A stretch of DNA of 64,000 nt, taken from contig NC_026738.1 in the NCBI RefSeq assembly GCF_000210295.1, positions 1,178,001 to 1,242,000 of the forward strand, read 5' to 3'. This document shows positions 10,122 through 20,035 of the stretch, in pieces. The translations under genes were made by a program, and so were the position numbers. Each line of letters begins with the position of its first letter. The stretch's first letter is position 1. Under the pieces are notes generated by a model. The model had not been told where the DNA came from. It did no database searches and worked only from the letters and a program-made list of their open reading frames with translations. Source of the DNA: Trypanosoma brucei gambiense DAL972. Its lineage: Eukaryota; Euglenozoa; Kinetoplastea; Trypanosomatida; Trypanosomatidae.

Positions 10122-10940
10122 TTAGAAAGAGAGGGCCGCGGCGGCAAGCATTACGAGAAGGAATTTCATTGAAGTACCCGCAGCCCCGCTCGCTTCATCT
10201 TCCTTATCTTCATCGGAGTCGTCATCATCGATTTCAGGGAACTGAGCTGTCTCTTCTTGTGCCTCACTCTTGGCATCATCAGCTGCATCGGCAGCCCTAA
10301 CAGTCTCAGCGGTAGCTTTCTGAAGCTCCTCCAGTTTATTAGCCGCTTCATTCGCCTCCTGGAGGTATTCCTCAGCGAAATCTTGCGTGTACAGCCCTCT
10401 CAGGTTGTGAGCCGCTCTCGTAAGCGCTTCTGGCGTGACGTCGTCAGCAACAGCGGTGGCACATTCTTTAGCCAACTGCTTAATTGTTTCATTCCATCCG
10501 TGTTCCGCTGCGCCCCTCAGCAAGCCACTGAAGACACTTTCATATTCACTCTCAAAGCTGTCAAGCGCCCGGGCGAAGCGTTTTACTTCCGTCGCTGCTG
10601 CTTCCGCACGTACAGATGCCTCATACGCCACCGTGGCGGCCTCCCGGGCTCTCTTTGCAGCCTGCTGCTGTTCCGATGTGCCGCCAACGGCACCCGCCTC
10701 CACACGCTTCGCGGCCTTTTTGCCTTCCTTCGCTGCTTTTTTGCTTTCCTCCAATGCGCCTACAGCCTCGAACCTCCGCTCTTCCGTCAGCAGCGGAAGT
10801 TTACGCAGTTGTTTCGCCACCTCACATAGTGCTTTCGTCTGTTCCAATTCGGCTTCAAGATTATCGTTCGCGTAGGCAGTCGGTGCGAATATGAAGTGAA
10901 GACTGAGGCCGAGCACAAACAAAGCGCGGGAAATCATCAT
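10122..10940 (-). CDS. Ala/Glu-rich GPI-type surface protein, BARP/GARP-like candidate
   Basis: A 272-residue protein with a signal peptide (1-24) and a strongly helical Ala-, Glu- and Lys-rich body (about 26-230). A short acidic segment follows (237-249, mostly Asp and Glu), then a small-residue stretch (SGAAGTS, 251-257) and a hydrophobic tail (258-272) typical of a GPI signal. Only two Cys are present, at 39 and 160, which could pair. There is one N-glycosylation sequon at Asn 150. The design, a helical bundle rich in Ala on a GPI anchor, resembles the BARP/GARP proteins of insect-stage trypanosomes. The similarity is in composition and layout, and I cannot show an alignment. Placement next to another surface protein and a VSG-related gene supports a coat role. 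The start has two adjacent ATGs at 10940 and 10937. Confidence 0.72.
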   Translation of the reverse strand: MMISRALFVLGLSLHFIFAPTAYANDNLEAELEQTKALCEVAKQLRKLPLLTEERRFEAVGALEESKKAAKEGKKAAKRVEAGAVGGTSEQQQAAKRAREAATVAYEASVRAEAAATEVKRFARALDSFESEYESVFSGLLRGAAEHGWNETIKQLAKECATAVADDVTPEALTRAAHNLRGLYTQDFAEEYLQEANEAANKLEELQKATAETVRAADAADDAKSEAQEETAQFPEIDDDDSDEDKEDEASGAAGTSMKFLLVMLAAAALSF

Positions 10941-11257
10941 CTTGGAATGGGTTACTGGTTGTTTTCGCGTGTAGTTGGTGGTGAGTTTTTTTCTTCATCA
11001 CAGAAATGAGCACATGAAGAAAGAGAAGGTGGAAGTACGTGAGGAAAGTATGAAATCACAGCGGGATAGAGCAGGGCAGTGGAAAGGAAATCACACGAGT
11101 TAGTTGGGTGTGGACGGGTCCACTTTCTTCAAGGCGCATGGTGTCACCACAGTTTCTTCTGTTGAGGCAGCCGAAACTGTTAAACGTATGAGGGTTGCGT
11201 GCACGCGGTTTCATCGCACAGTTTAGCGCAGGTCGACTACCACTGGGGTCGCGATTA
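10941..11257. other. Spacer between LSM7 and the Ala-rich gene
   Basis: About 320 bases. On the minus strand a pyrimidine-rich stretch around 11004-11034 could serve as the splice acceptor of the Ala-rich gene. Nothing else is evident. Confidence 0.5.
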
Positions 11258-11536
11258 TTACTGGAATGGGTTCTGTTGAAGGATTGCTGTGTCACCTGAT
11301 GACACACTAACGAGGAGACCTCCACGGACAACGCAGGCACCGATTTGACGCTCGCGCACATCTTTGTTCCATATTTCCGCGTTTGCCAGAACAAGGTTAA
11401 TGTTATTGTCGAATCCCTTCAGCACGCCATGCACTTCGCGGTCCTCCAATGAAACAACAACACGACGATCCAGATGCGGCTCTAGTGACAGTATGCTCTC
11501 CTTTTTCTTAAGGATGTGTGCCTGCTGTGCCGACAT
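11258..11536 (-). CDS. LSM7: U6 snRNA-associated Sm-like protein LSm7
   Basis: A 92-residue Sm-fold protein. The start [14 protein letters not shown] and the Sm1 core [14 protein letters not shown] match the LSm7 pattern. The Sm2 part carries [16 protein letters not shown], and the end NPF is also found in human LSm7. LSm7 is one of seven subunits of the LSm2-8 ring that binds the 3' end of U6 snRNA for splicing. In other eukaryotes it is also in the LSm1-7 ring of mRNA decay. Trypanosomes use U6 for trans-splicing, so this is essential housekeeping. The length is normal for the family and the start is a clear ATG. The assignment to LSm7 rather than another LSm paralogue rests on the N-terminal KKKESIL string and the loop pattern. 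Confidence 0.88.
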   Translation of the reverse strand: MSAQQAHILKKKESILSLEPHLDRRVVVSLEDREVHGVLKGFDNNINLVLANAEIWNKDVRERQIGACVVRGGLLVSVSSGDTAILQQNPFQ

Positions 11537-12053
11537 CGCACCACCGAAACACGTATAAACTAGGTTGCCTCAGCAATGGTAAGGCAGAGGTTAAAAATGG
11601 GAGGAAAGGATGCAAGGAAAAAAACAAACATAGTGATGCAGCAAATACCAACACATTTCACACCTTCACCACTGCCTCCATGCCTGTTGTCTCACCGGTT
11701 TCCCTTTCGATAGTGTTGTTACCATTCCTCCCACAACATTGAGTTCAATGCTGCGTTTGAGTTGTCACAAACCTAAAGATGTTGCTGATTGTGTACCCGG
11801 GTCTTCAAATGGACACGAAGAATCGTATGGACACACAGAAACATACACAAGTACGTTTGTAGACCCACAAGGTAACGCGCACGCATCCGATAGTCGCTCA
11901 CTCCGCAACATTGGCTAACCTCAACTCCCTTTTTTGCTTATATCCAAAATTCAGTTTCTTCTCGCCTCCCCTGCTTCGACCCCACTCACGTGGCTACCAT
12001 TTCGCATTGTCCATTTCCACCTCCCCCCCCCGCCCTTTCGAGTGCTATACACT
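11537..12053. other. Spacer upstream of LSM7
   Basis: About 520 bases of 3' UTR of the LysM-repeat gene plus the 5' leader of LSM7. A C9 run lies near 12024-12032. No gene seen. Confidence 0.6.
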
Positions 12054-14507
12054 TTATGGTGCGTTCCACTCAAGCGAGCGCGGGAATTGCTCATGGTTTA
12101 TGAATGGCAAATCCTGCAAATCCTTCTCGTGGTGATGCATCTCCAGTTGCTGTACTGGTATGCTGTGCAGCAACCACGTTTGATCCTCTTCAAATGGGGT
12201 TTGGTCCACTTTTCCTGGAATCTGTTGCATGGGCCAAAGCTTGTTCACATTGTACACTGGTGCTGGCTCCGCAGAGATTGTAAACTGTTTATCCAAATAT
12301 TTGGCGGTGTACGCCATCCAGTCCTGCGTGGCGGGTGTCTCGCTCGGCGTTGGTGGAAAACGGCTGGTTGGTGTATGGTACTCATGTGGGAACCGCTCGG
12401 CATTTTGCGGCAAATGAGGAATACTCTTCAGTTTGAATGTCTCCTCCTCCGCGATGGTGCGGGCAAGCAGCGCATCCGTGGCAGCTTGTGGTCGTAGTTG
12501 TGGTTCCACCAACCGTCGCGGCCTCCTCGCCTCCGGAGGCACACGGACAAAATCGAGACCAGAAACGTCAGTAATGCCATCATTGACGGCCCGCAACGCT
12601 TCTTCGCTACACTGAAGACGCCTCGCTATGGCCACAAGCGTATCATTAGCATGCACACGCTCAACCGGGCTGAACTCAGACTCGCTCGTTGACGTCCAGC
12701 AGGAAAGTGGGGCAACCAGTTCCGTTACTGAAGAATCAAACTCGCCCGCTTCGCTCTCTTTCTTCTGGTATGTCAGAGCGGCATGACCGTTACACTGTTG
12801 CAGTTCCTCTACTGTGCAATCAAGAATTGCTGCCGCCTCCTCCCATGTCCGAATACGCTCCCCATCCTTCGCTGATGTTGTTTTTAGCGGAAGTACAAGT
12901 GGAGTCGCCCCAAAGCTTGTAAGTCTCCGTGTGGCAGTCACGGGGACATTAATCACAACTCCTGCCTCGATTGTCTCACGCTCCGCGTTCGCATCCTTCA
13001 ATTCACCGACACTGCAACCCAAGCGCTGCGCCACGGCATCCCAGTTTTCACCTTCATGGACAGTGTCAGTGCTCAGTCGGTTTACTGGTGCCGACTGCCA
13101 GTCTAAAGCAAAGGAAAACATACGGTGATGTTCGTGCGTCGTTGGTGTCGCCGGGTCGTGTTCTGTAGGGAAAACCGCAGAATCGTGTATCACGTTACGT
13201 CGATAAATGGTGTGAAACTCGCAGGACGTCTGACGATGCAACCAGTGGCGTATATCGTACATGCGCTTCTCAAATTCCGTGCTTTGAAAGGGCAACTTGC
13301 ATATTATTACCCTAAAGAACTTGCGAAACTCGTAGTGGGCTGTCGACATCTCAAGTTCTGTAAATGAGGTGTCAGAAGAAGATGTCCAAAACTCGGCCAT
13401 ACGCACCCACGGCTCCAGTTTCTCAACGTGTGGCCATGATGTGTGCGGATCGTATATGTTTGTCGCACCTGGTACCGGTACATTACAACGGTTGATGACA
13501 CTTAGACATTGCTCTTCTAGGCGCCGCAGGTCAGAGCGCAGGAAATTTGCGACCTCCTCCTTATCGTATTCATCAAGCCCCCCAAACGGACCGGCGCGGG
13601 CACAGTTGAATGCAGCGAGCAACTCCGGATCCACCGCACCTCCCTGCAGCAACCGACGTACCGCCACCAACTTCTCCTCCACTATTTGGCGACCCACATC
13701 CTTCAAGAACATGCAAACATCCTCAGCCAGCTTCATCACGTGGTGATCCCAAAATCCTTCCAGAACAATTTTGTAGGTTACCTCGGAACCACGAATACCA
13801 TCCTCCTCGGTGTTCTCAAACACAAAGCGCCTATTTCGCACTTTGGCCACTTCATATTCGTACCAATCCTCCGTTTTCCACTGGAAGGGGAACACACTTC
13901 GATCAGCGTTAATTTTTCCGGCATAAGACGGTATAGGCTCGAGCCGCCCGACGTCACGTTGCACTTCCAAAGGACTGAGAATGCGAGCGTGCTGGTGATG
14001 CTCACGCACAGCGCGATCCATTATGGTCTCCAGTGTGGGTGGTGGCGTTTTTTGATTCGCTTCGTTCATCTTCGTCAAGTAGGCGTCACGGAAGGGAAAA
14101 CCTTTCTGTCCATTCCCACGGGACTTGCGTGGGTCAAATCTGGCGAACTCCCGCATGTATTGTACATACTCCCGGCCCTTCGCGTCGAATTCGTTGAACG
14201 GACGGAAGCGAAATGCATTCGGTGGCGCGCTTGCGCTCCACGGCCGATAATCTCCCATATGATGCGTCATGGAAGTACAGATATACCAACTGTCAACGTA
14301 TTGGTCCTCAGGCACATCCGGTCGCACAAGTGGGCCGCGAATACTCATGGGAAATTTGTCGTCAATGGGATCGATAAACTCGTTAGTTTTGGTGCTGTTC
14401 ATGCTTTGTGGTGCAGCAACGGGGGCCGGACCGTCAAACTTTGGCATTTGCGTGGGCATTCGGTACCGCGACCAATAGTACGCAACCACATGACTACGTC
14501 TAACCAT
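12054..14507 (-). CDS. LysM-repeat protein, probably mitochondrial
   Basis: An 817-residue protein. The first half (about 20-470) is a Tyr-, Pro- and charge-rich region that I do not recognise. The second half holds up to three LysM-like units: about 482-522 (VHEGENWDAVAQRLGCSVGE then a VINVP end), a partial one about 551-575, and about 617-657 (VHANDTLVAIARRLQCSEEA then a VRVP end). LysM folds bind glycans in bacteria and plants, but in trypanosomes such modules occur in intracellular proteins and probably act as protein- or RNA-binding scaffolds. The basic N-terminus without acidic residues could be a mitochondrial presequence. A role in the mitochondrial ribosome or its assembly is possible and is inference only. 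The ATG is followed by an uninterrupted frame with normal codon use. Confidence 0.68.
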   Translation of the reverse strand: MVRRSHVVAYYWSRYRMPTQMPKFDGPAPVAAPQSMNSTKTNEFIDPIDDKFPMSIRGPLVRPDVPEDQYVDSWYICTSMTHHMGDYRPWSASAPPNAFRFRPFNEFDAKGREYVQYMREFARFDPRKSRGNGQKGFPFRDAYLTKMNEANQKTPPPTLETIMDRAVREHHQHARILSPLEVQRDVGRLEPIPSYAGKINADRSVFPFQWKTEDWYEYEVAKVRNRRFVFENTEEDGIRGSEVTYKIVLEGFWDHHVMKLAEDVCMFLKDVGRQIVEEKLVAVRRLLQGGAVDPELLAAFNCARAGPFGGLDEYDKEEVANFLRSDLRRLEEQCLSVINRCNVPVPGATNIYDPHTSWPHVEKLEPWVRMAEFWTSSSDTSFTELEMSTAHYEFRKFFRVIICKLPFQSTEFEKRMYDIRHWLHRQTSCEFHTIYRRNVIHDSAVFPTEHDPATPTTHEHHRMFSFALDWQSAPVNRLSTDTVHEGENWDAVAQRLGCSVGELKDANAERETIEAGVVINVPVTATRRLTSFGATPLVLPLKTTSAKDGERIRTWEEAAAILDCTVEELQQCNGHAALTYQKKESEAGEFDSSVTELVAPLSCWTSTSESEFSPVERVHANDTLVAIARRLQCSEEALRAVNDGITDVSGLDFVRVPPEARRPRRLVEPQLRPQAATDALLARTIAEEETFKLKSIPHLPQNAERFPHEYHTPTSRFPPTPSETPATQDWMAYTAKYLDKQFTISAEPAPVYNVNKLWPMQQIPGKVDQTPFEEDQTWLLHSIPVQQLEMHHHEKDLQDLPFINHEQFPRSLEWNAP

Positions 14508-14780
14508 TCGGTATCCTGCCGCTGCGCCCGCAAGAGTTCACACCCCCTTCGCCTCCGCAGACAATAACTATATTTCTTCTCGCAACACAGAAAAAAGGAG
14601 GGAGAGGTCAAAGTCTGCTAGTGTGATGTGGCAACAAAAAAGTTGGGGGAAAGGTTTAACTTGAGCACTGTGTGAACTCACCTGCACCATTGAGCAGCAA
14701 CAACAGATTGAAACATGCAACGAGCCCAGTTTTCCAGCGACCGTATCCCAACCGCTTTGAAAAGTATTTTGTGATATATG

Positions 14781-15092
14781 TCACGAACCCCCACGCGCGG
14801 TTGGGTTTGAAGCATCTTCCAGCACCCACCCGAATTGTCGAATGAGTTCCTCCTTCGATCGGCACGTCGCGGTATCGACTGCAGCCTCAAGTGCTTCAGG
14901 AGCAGAGGCCTCATGGACGGTGGGAAACACGGAAAACCACAGCATTCCCTCGAATACGCCCCGAACCAGCGCTACTTTACCGTTGTGTCGGCTCTTCGAA
15001 AAGTAGACAATGTCACCGGGTGCGAAACCAAAGCCCGTGTCGGGCGACACATTCAGTACGATGCTATCTCCTGATTTAGTTGTTGCTTTCAT
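14781..15092 (-). CDS. Small conserved-looking protein of unknown function
   Basis: A 103-residue protein with a clear ATG. The N-terminal half has alternating hydrophobic residues with Gly turns (SPDTGFGFAPGDIVYFSKS, then KVALVRGVFEGMLWFSVFP), which suggests a small beta-barrel such as an SH3/KOW-like fold. The C-terminal part is helical and acidic. It has no signal peptide or membrane segment. It sits co-directionally between nicastrin and the LysM-repeat gene with ordinary spacing. The function is not recognised. Confidence 0.55.
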   Translation of the reverse strand: MKATTKSGDSIVLNVSPDTGFGFAPGDIVYFSKSRHNGKVALVRGVFEGMLWFSVFPTVHEASAPEALEAAVDTATCRSKEELIRQFGWVLEDASNPTARGGS

Positions 15093-15702
15093 ACGTTATA
15101 CCGCTTCTCATCAATACGCAAACCGAGGAAGAAGAAGAAGAAAAACAAATGAAGAAGTCGAAAAGAAAAAAAAATTGATGGCACGAGAGTGAACCAGTTG
15201 TCAAGCACGATAAGTAAAATGTTTTGGTTGCTGCTGTTGTTATTTGCTAGCACGCTTCCGCACGCTACATTTAGGCGATCGAAAGTTCTATACCGAACGG
15301 ATTCACCTACGCAACTTTTTCTCTTTCTCTCCCCACACGAATACCGCAAGTGACAACTGGCTTTGCGCCGTGAAACCGAAAATGATCTGCCATCCAAACA
15401 GGGAGGGAAGGGGTCAATGATGCACAATCAAACGCCACACACATACGCATGTGTATTCCCGTCATGCAGCTAAACAACAAGTGAAGTGAGTCAACCGAGT
15501 AAATATTCATCTAAACGTTCACGCATCCGCATGATTGTACATACTTGGTCATGCGCCACCTTCGCGTGATCAATAACAACGCAAAGTCAACGCTGCCAAG
15601 TGAAACTTCACACCAAACTCTGAAGATGTGAAATATGCTACGGTAACAGGAAACCACCGGCTTGCGGTGATGAAAACTTACAAAACGTGCGAGACCTCCT
15701 CC
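15093..15702. other. Spacer downstream of nicastrin
   Basis: About 610 bases. On the minus strand a run of T and C around 15127-15175 is a good splice acceptor tract for the 103-residue protein gene. The rest should be the nicastrin 3' UTR. Confidence 0.6.
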
Positions 15703-17856
15703 CTATACTGCAGGTGTTTTCCTCAAACACCTATTCAAGTATAAATAACCCAACACACACGTTAAAACGCTTGCAGCAAAGAAAACAACGGATTCCCAAT
15801 AGGGCCCAATCATCGCGCCCCGCGCACCAAAACTCATTTGTGGCCCGCTTACCACGTGCAGAGCATAACGCGCACTCCTATACACAGTTTGATTAAGCCA
15901 ATCTTCATCCAATTTCCATAAAGGTTCCTTCTCTTCATCTCGAAACTTCAGCCCCCGAGGCACAGCAGCGGAAAGCATCGGTTGTTCCCATCCAATACGC
16001 TTCAAACTTGCCTGAATTGCCTCCTCCATGGCAGTAGGGTTAGTTGTGACACGGTTGCCCAACACACCGACGCTGTAATCGGGGATGCCCACCGGGGATC
16101 CGGATTCCACGGCACGCCGCTCCAAGAAACTGCACTTCGTGTTTACAGTAAAGCATTCCCACAACTGGTGCACAAGGGTGCGGTCAACCCCAACCGCGAC
16201 ACCCGGTAGAACGACGCGAAGTAATGCATCAGCCGCCTCTGCAACGGACTCAGCGCTAAGAGAGACACTGTCGTTGTGGGACATGGAGTCTCTTACCGTA
16301 AAAACGTTAGGATTTGCATACGTTGTGTTGTAGCGTGTCAGCGTTAGGAAAGTTTTTTTCACTATCGTTGATTTACCCAGAAGGTCGAGAACTGTTGTGA
16401 TGGGTGAGTACGGCAATTGGCGGGTTGCTGCGCGGGAAACAGAAGCCTTTTCGAGCGCTGCTTCTGCCTCCGCTTGTGCAGTGACTTGACTACGTGATGC
16501 AGCAGACGCTCTGCTGTCTACATGGTAAAACAGTGGGGACCCATCCGTTGCCACTTGGTCGAATGAAACAAACGTGTCCACAGAGTCAAAGTCTACGGTT
16601 GTGAAGTTCAGGTTACCTCCGTATGCTACTGAACATGACTTCAGGCCCTTATACGCGCATGCCAGCTGCATAGCGTCGGATACGAAACGTGAGCTGCCAA
16701 TGCTCCCAACGTGTTCACCAGGGAAGAAAAATGCATACACATCACGCGAAGGGGCTTTGATGCCGTCCAAAACCCGCTTCAGCACGTCCATTACTGCCAA
16801 CGCTGCAACAATACCGCTGGCAGGGCAGTCAGCACCGGGCGTCGCGCCATGCACGAGCGACACCGCTGTTGACGCCACCATGATAGCAATAGCGCCCTTC
16901 CGCGTTTTCTTCACAAACGATGGCTTCCTTGTGTTGCCGCCGCTCCACTCCCATTTTGTGTCTGCATTACTTGCCCACACAGTCCAACCACCTAATGGAC
17001 TGCACCTCGGCAACGAGGCGCCATTCAAACAATCAGTTAAGGCTGAAATGGACGTCATGTGTGGAGCCAACTCCCCTCCGCTCCGTGTTTCTACAACGTT
17101 GTATGGATGCGGTGTCTTCACCCACCGCTGTCGGTTAAACGTGGCGGCCTCCACGAGGGCTGCCCACTCGCCCCTGTCGGAAGCGCTCCTTCTCTCCACA
17201 GATGAGGAATTGCTGGCGATATAGAGCACTTCAAAGTCGTAGGAACTCCTCACAACGTGTGGTATCAACAGTGGATCCCCGCTTCCGCAGGAAGTATTAC
17301 ACGAGGATGAACATTGTTGAGTATCATCGGAGTAGAGTACCGCAGTGATGTTCAGTAAACGATTCCTTTCGGTGAGCTGCAATGTGTTGTATTGTTTGGC
17401 GGCATCGAGGAGACACTTTATGTCACACTCACTCCTAACCTTTCCCTCTCCCAGAGCCACGATACCGAAACCTTTTACTCCAGATTCAAGTGGGGGCTTC
17501 ATTGCACCGAGCAGCGAAACGAGCATGGTGGGCCTACACTCAGCCAATTTCAACTGCTCCAGTCCATCTGCTTTAAGAAGGAGTAGTGAGTGGGCACCCT
17601 CTCTCTTACCTCCACCTGCACAACCCCAATACTCCCCCATTATACCACCTCTCGACGCTTCAGTTGGTGTTATGACATCCCTGAGGATGCAGTGACCCGC
17701 AGTATCATAATTTCTGAAGTAAGCACGGTACGCCATGTCGTATGGCTGTTGCGGAACATCTCTAGAGAAGCTCTGCGTTGCAACGGCGGCAGCAATCTGT
17801 GAGAACAACAACAGCAGCACTGCTACTGCAAGAAAGTGATCAACACCTTGTAACAT
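15703..17856 (-). CDS. NCT: Nicastrin-like gamma-secretase subunit
   Basis: A 717-residue type I membrane protein. It has a signal peptide (about 1-24), a large lumenal region with many Cys and N-glycosylation sites, a transmembrane segment near the C-terminus (about 685-705), and a short basic tail. The peptidase-like lumenal domain has PSSxLxxF-like architecture replaced by trypanosome sequence. It carries FFPGEHVGSIGSSRFV at about 377-392, matching the nicastrin DYIGSS region. A Cys-rich segment with two neighbouring Cys near 276 and 285 also fits. Nicastrin is the substrate-gating subunit of gamma-secretase, with presenilin, APH-1 and PEN-2, in the secretory and endosomal membranes. The upstream in-frame TTG at 17859 is not needed, and the ATG at 17856 starts the signal peptide. 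A divergent aminopeptidase of the M28 fold is the main alternative. Confidence 0.75.
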   Translation of the reverse strand: MLQGVDHFLAVAVLLLLFSQIAAAVATQSFSRDVPQQPYDMAYRAYFRNYDTAGHCILRDVITPTEASRGGIMGEYWGCAGGGKREGAHSLLLLKADGLEQLKLAECRPTMLVSLLGAMKPPLESGVKGFGIVALGEGKVRSECDIKCLLDAAKQYNTLQLTERNRLLNITAVLYSDDTQQCSSSCNTSCGSGDPLLIPHVVRSSYDFEVLYIASNSSSVERRSASDRGEWAALVEAATFNRQRWVKTPHPYNVVETRSGGELAPHMTSISALTDCLNGASLPRCSPLGGWTVWASNADTKWEWSGGNTRKPSFVKKTRKGAIAIMVASTAVSLVHGATPGADCPASGIVAALAVMDVLKRVLDGIKAPSRDVYAFFFPGEHVGSIGSSRFVSDAMQLACAYKGLKSCSVAYGGNLNFTTVDFDSVDTFVSFDQVATDGSPLFYHVDSRASAASRSQVTAQAEAEAALEKASVSRAATRQLPYSPITTVLDLLGKSTIVKKTFLTLTRYNTTYANPNVFTVRDSMSHNDSVSLSAESVAEAADALLRVVLPGVAVGVDRTLVHQLWECFTVNTKCSFLERRAVESGSPVGIPDYSVGVLGNRVTTNPTAMEEAIQASLKRIGWEQPMLSAAVPRGLKFRDEEKEPLWKLDEDWLNQTVYRSARYALHVVSGPQMSFGARGAMIGPYWESVVFFAASVLTCVLGYLYLNRCLRKTPAV

Positions 17857-18208
17857 CAATATTCTGAACTAAAACAGGAAGCGTTCCTTTCCACCTTGAA
17901 GTTAATGTCTGCAAATGTAAGCGAGGTGGTGGTAAAATATACATATACATATATATATATATATATAATGCCCAAGCAAAGTGCTTTGACCGAAGAGATA
18001 ATGTATGAGCTGGAGGTTACACCTTTTGTATTACTCAAATGCAGTAAAAGTTGTAGTGATTACAGACTGGGGTGGGGACTGCAGCACATAGCTTGTGGCT
18101 CCCAATCAGTAACAAAACAAGAGAAAACATCAATACATCATTCCCCCAGGTAACTGACACGGGATTCCCCACCCTATCAGGAAAATTTATTTCGACTCGC
18201 TCTTCATT
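17857..18208. other. Spacer between PPL1 and nicastrin
   Basis: About 350 bases containing an AT-rich run at 17941-17967 (mixed TA and CATA units). No gene seen. Confidence 0.6.
17941..17967. repeat. AT-rich microsatellite
   Basis: ACATATACAT followed by TA repeats, in the leader region of the nicastrin transcript. Confidence 0.8.
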
Positions 18209-20035
18209 CTAAGCGTCCTGCGACGGACGGAAAGGAGTCCTCAGAGCGGCGTGTGATGCGAGGGAAACAGCCCGGTTTCCACCAGTCCCTTCAACCACGT
18301 TTGGCGCCCCGCAGCACTGGTTTCCAACTAGTGGCGGTAGAGGTTGCGGTGGTCCTCTGTATCCTGCGCACTCAGGGTCGAAACATTTCTGAACCCACAT
18401 CCCGCAATGAAGATCAACACTTATGTAAACGTTGTTGGATCGGTGCTGGCGCCCAATGTTGCCGCAGTAGCGGGACCCCTTCAACATGAATAGTAGGTAA
18501 CGGTCGCCACAGCGGCGAATGGAGCTCACACCGCACTCAACGCCACCCGCAGAACTCCACTGTTCGCCAATGTATTTGGCGAGTGCACCGTACCTCTCGG
18601 TCTCTTCAAGAGGCAGTTGCTTACTCAACAAATTGACTCCCTTAGTAGAAGCATTTGGTGTACCACTGACACTACGTGGCGGTGACACGTCAGGTACAGT
18701 AACAACTCGTTGGGTCCCATGTGGCAAAGTAATGAGCGATGCAAAGAATAGCGAAACCGCATCCGTCATCCGCTCTGTTGTCTTCTCCAAAGCGAGAATG
18801 CTTGTCTTATGAAGCTTGCAGCTCCCAAGGCACCGCATTGTACGGTTCCGACTGTATACACCCGAATCAATAACGCACCTCAGGGGCAAAAAGGGCAGGT
18901 TGGGTGCGTCCTCCGAGGGAAGCACAGGGAAATGCTTCGGCACGTCATGGTAAAACAAAGCTGTGTGAAGTTGTATATCACTTTCCACCCGCTCATACAG
19001 GTAGTCGATGAACTGCGAAACAAGTCGTCCAACATCCCCGTTGCTCCCAAACCAGTGTCCATCAAACTTCACAACATAGTGCTGTGAGAACTTTGCACTA
19101 CATTTGCCATCGTATTGGTGTTGCTGAACCGATCGCATAACTAATACGCTTACGCCCAAACCAAGCGGCCACTCTTCAAAGAATGTATCGTGTTCACTAG
19201 GGGTAGTGGGGCACCCGGAAACGTCCCTTTTAAGCTGCAGATGATCCTGCTTGAGACCCGACAGTAGCTCAGGATATACCTCACGAAGAAACGCATAAAG
19301 TTCCCTCAGCAATAGTGTGGTGGTCTTACTGTTGTCAGCTCGAATCCTACAATTCCACGGGCAGCAGCGAGGGGGCCTCCAGAGAGCTGTTTCCAGAGCT
19401 GAAGCGTATGTTGTACTTTCACATTCATATACGTCGGCCACGCATTTGTTCGAATCGTTATCGTCGCACGAGCTGTCGCTGTCACTGTCTACAACATGCA
19501 CAACGGGGCGCCAAGCTGAGTAATCCCTCTCCCGCTCAACATCCAAATACATGTGGCATGCCGCTTTTTCTCGTATTACTTCATAGAGGTGCTGTTGTAG
19601 CGGCTCGATGTCTTCAACTATTTGCGCCAACCCTTCAACAGTGGCAGCCAGAAACATCCGCGACTGGCCCGAGAGCGGCGTTTCACCGTAAAGTATTGAA
19701 TAATCTTCACGAAGTGCAAGTTTGGGTCGCCCTGCGTTGGAGTACTCCATCTTTACATCCCCATCACTGGAACGCTTGCGAAACAACCGCCCCGCAGCAC
19801 TCGCCGAACTGGAAGGTGTGGAACGAATACTGCGCGAGGCGAGAATGTGGACGGCCTCCTCTTCTGATGGAAACTCCACGCTGAAGGGCAGCCACCGCTG
19901 GCCTCCCTCGATGTCGAGCTTGTCCTCACCATTATTCCTCGAGTCAATGAAATCAAAAAGTTGTTGCTGCGTTGGAAAGAGGCGGCACTTCTCACTATCA
20001 AAGTGCTCCGTGAACGTTGCCCTACACCAGAGCAT
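18209..20035 (-). CDS. PPL1: PrimPol-like primase-polymerase PPL1
   Basis: A 608-residue archaeo-eukaryotic primase (AEP) family protein. Motif I is DVE at 165-167, which binds metal. Motif II is SQHYVVKF with Ser 317 and His 319, for nucleotide binding. Motif III is CVIDSGVYSRNR with Asp 390. The C-terminal UL52/PrimPol-type zinc site is Cys 524, His 531, Cys 551 and Cys 556. All catalytic residues and zinc ligands are present, so an active enzyme is expected. PrimPols re-prime and bypass lesions at stalled forks. T. brucei has two PrimPol-like proteins, PPL1 and PPL2, both linked to DNA damage tolerance. Length and map position suggest PPL1, and I recall PPL1 being on chromosome 5. An acidic Ser/Asp insert (183-197) lies between motifs I and II. 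Confidence 0.85.
   Translation of the reverse strand: MLWCRATFTEHFDSEKCRLFPTQQQLFDFIDSRNNGEDKLDIEGGQRWLPFSVEFPSEEEAVHILASRSIRSTPSSSASAAGRLFRKRSSDGDVKMEYSNAGRPKLALREDYSILYGETPLSGQSRMFLAATVEGLAQIVEDIEPLQQHLYEVIREKAACHMYLDVERERDYSAWRPVVHVVDSDSDSSCDDNDSNKCVADVYECESTTYASALETALWRPPRCCPWNCRIRADNSKTTTLLLRELYAFLREVYPELLSGLKQDHLQLKRDVSGCPTTPSEHDTFFEEWPLGLGVSVLVMRSVQQHQYDGKCSAKFSQHYVVKFDGHWFGSNGDVGRLVSQFIDYLYERVESDIQLHTALFYHDVPKHFPVLPSEDAPNLPFLPLRCVIDSGVYSRNRTMRCLGSCKLHKTSILALEKTTERMTDAVSLFFASLITLPHGTQRVVTVPDVSPPRSVSGTPNASTKGVNLLSKQLPLEETERYGALAKYIGEQWSSAGGVECGVSSIRRCGDRYLLFMLKGSRYCGNIGRQHRSNNVYISVDLHCGMWVQKCFDPECAGYRGPPQPLPPLVGNQCCGAPNVVEGTGGNRAVSLASHAALRTPFRPSQDA

Noticed and set aside
13686..14567. 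293-residue plus-strand frame opposite the LysM-repeat gene
   Set aside because: It is antisense to the LysM gene, opposite to the polycistron, and has no domain or splice signal.
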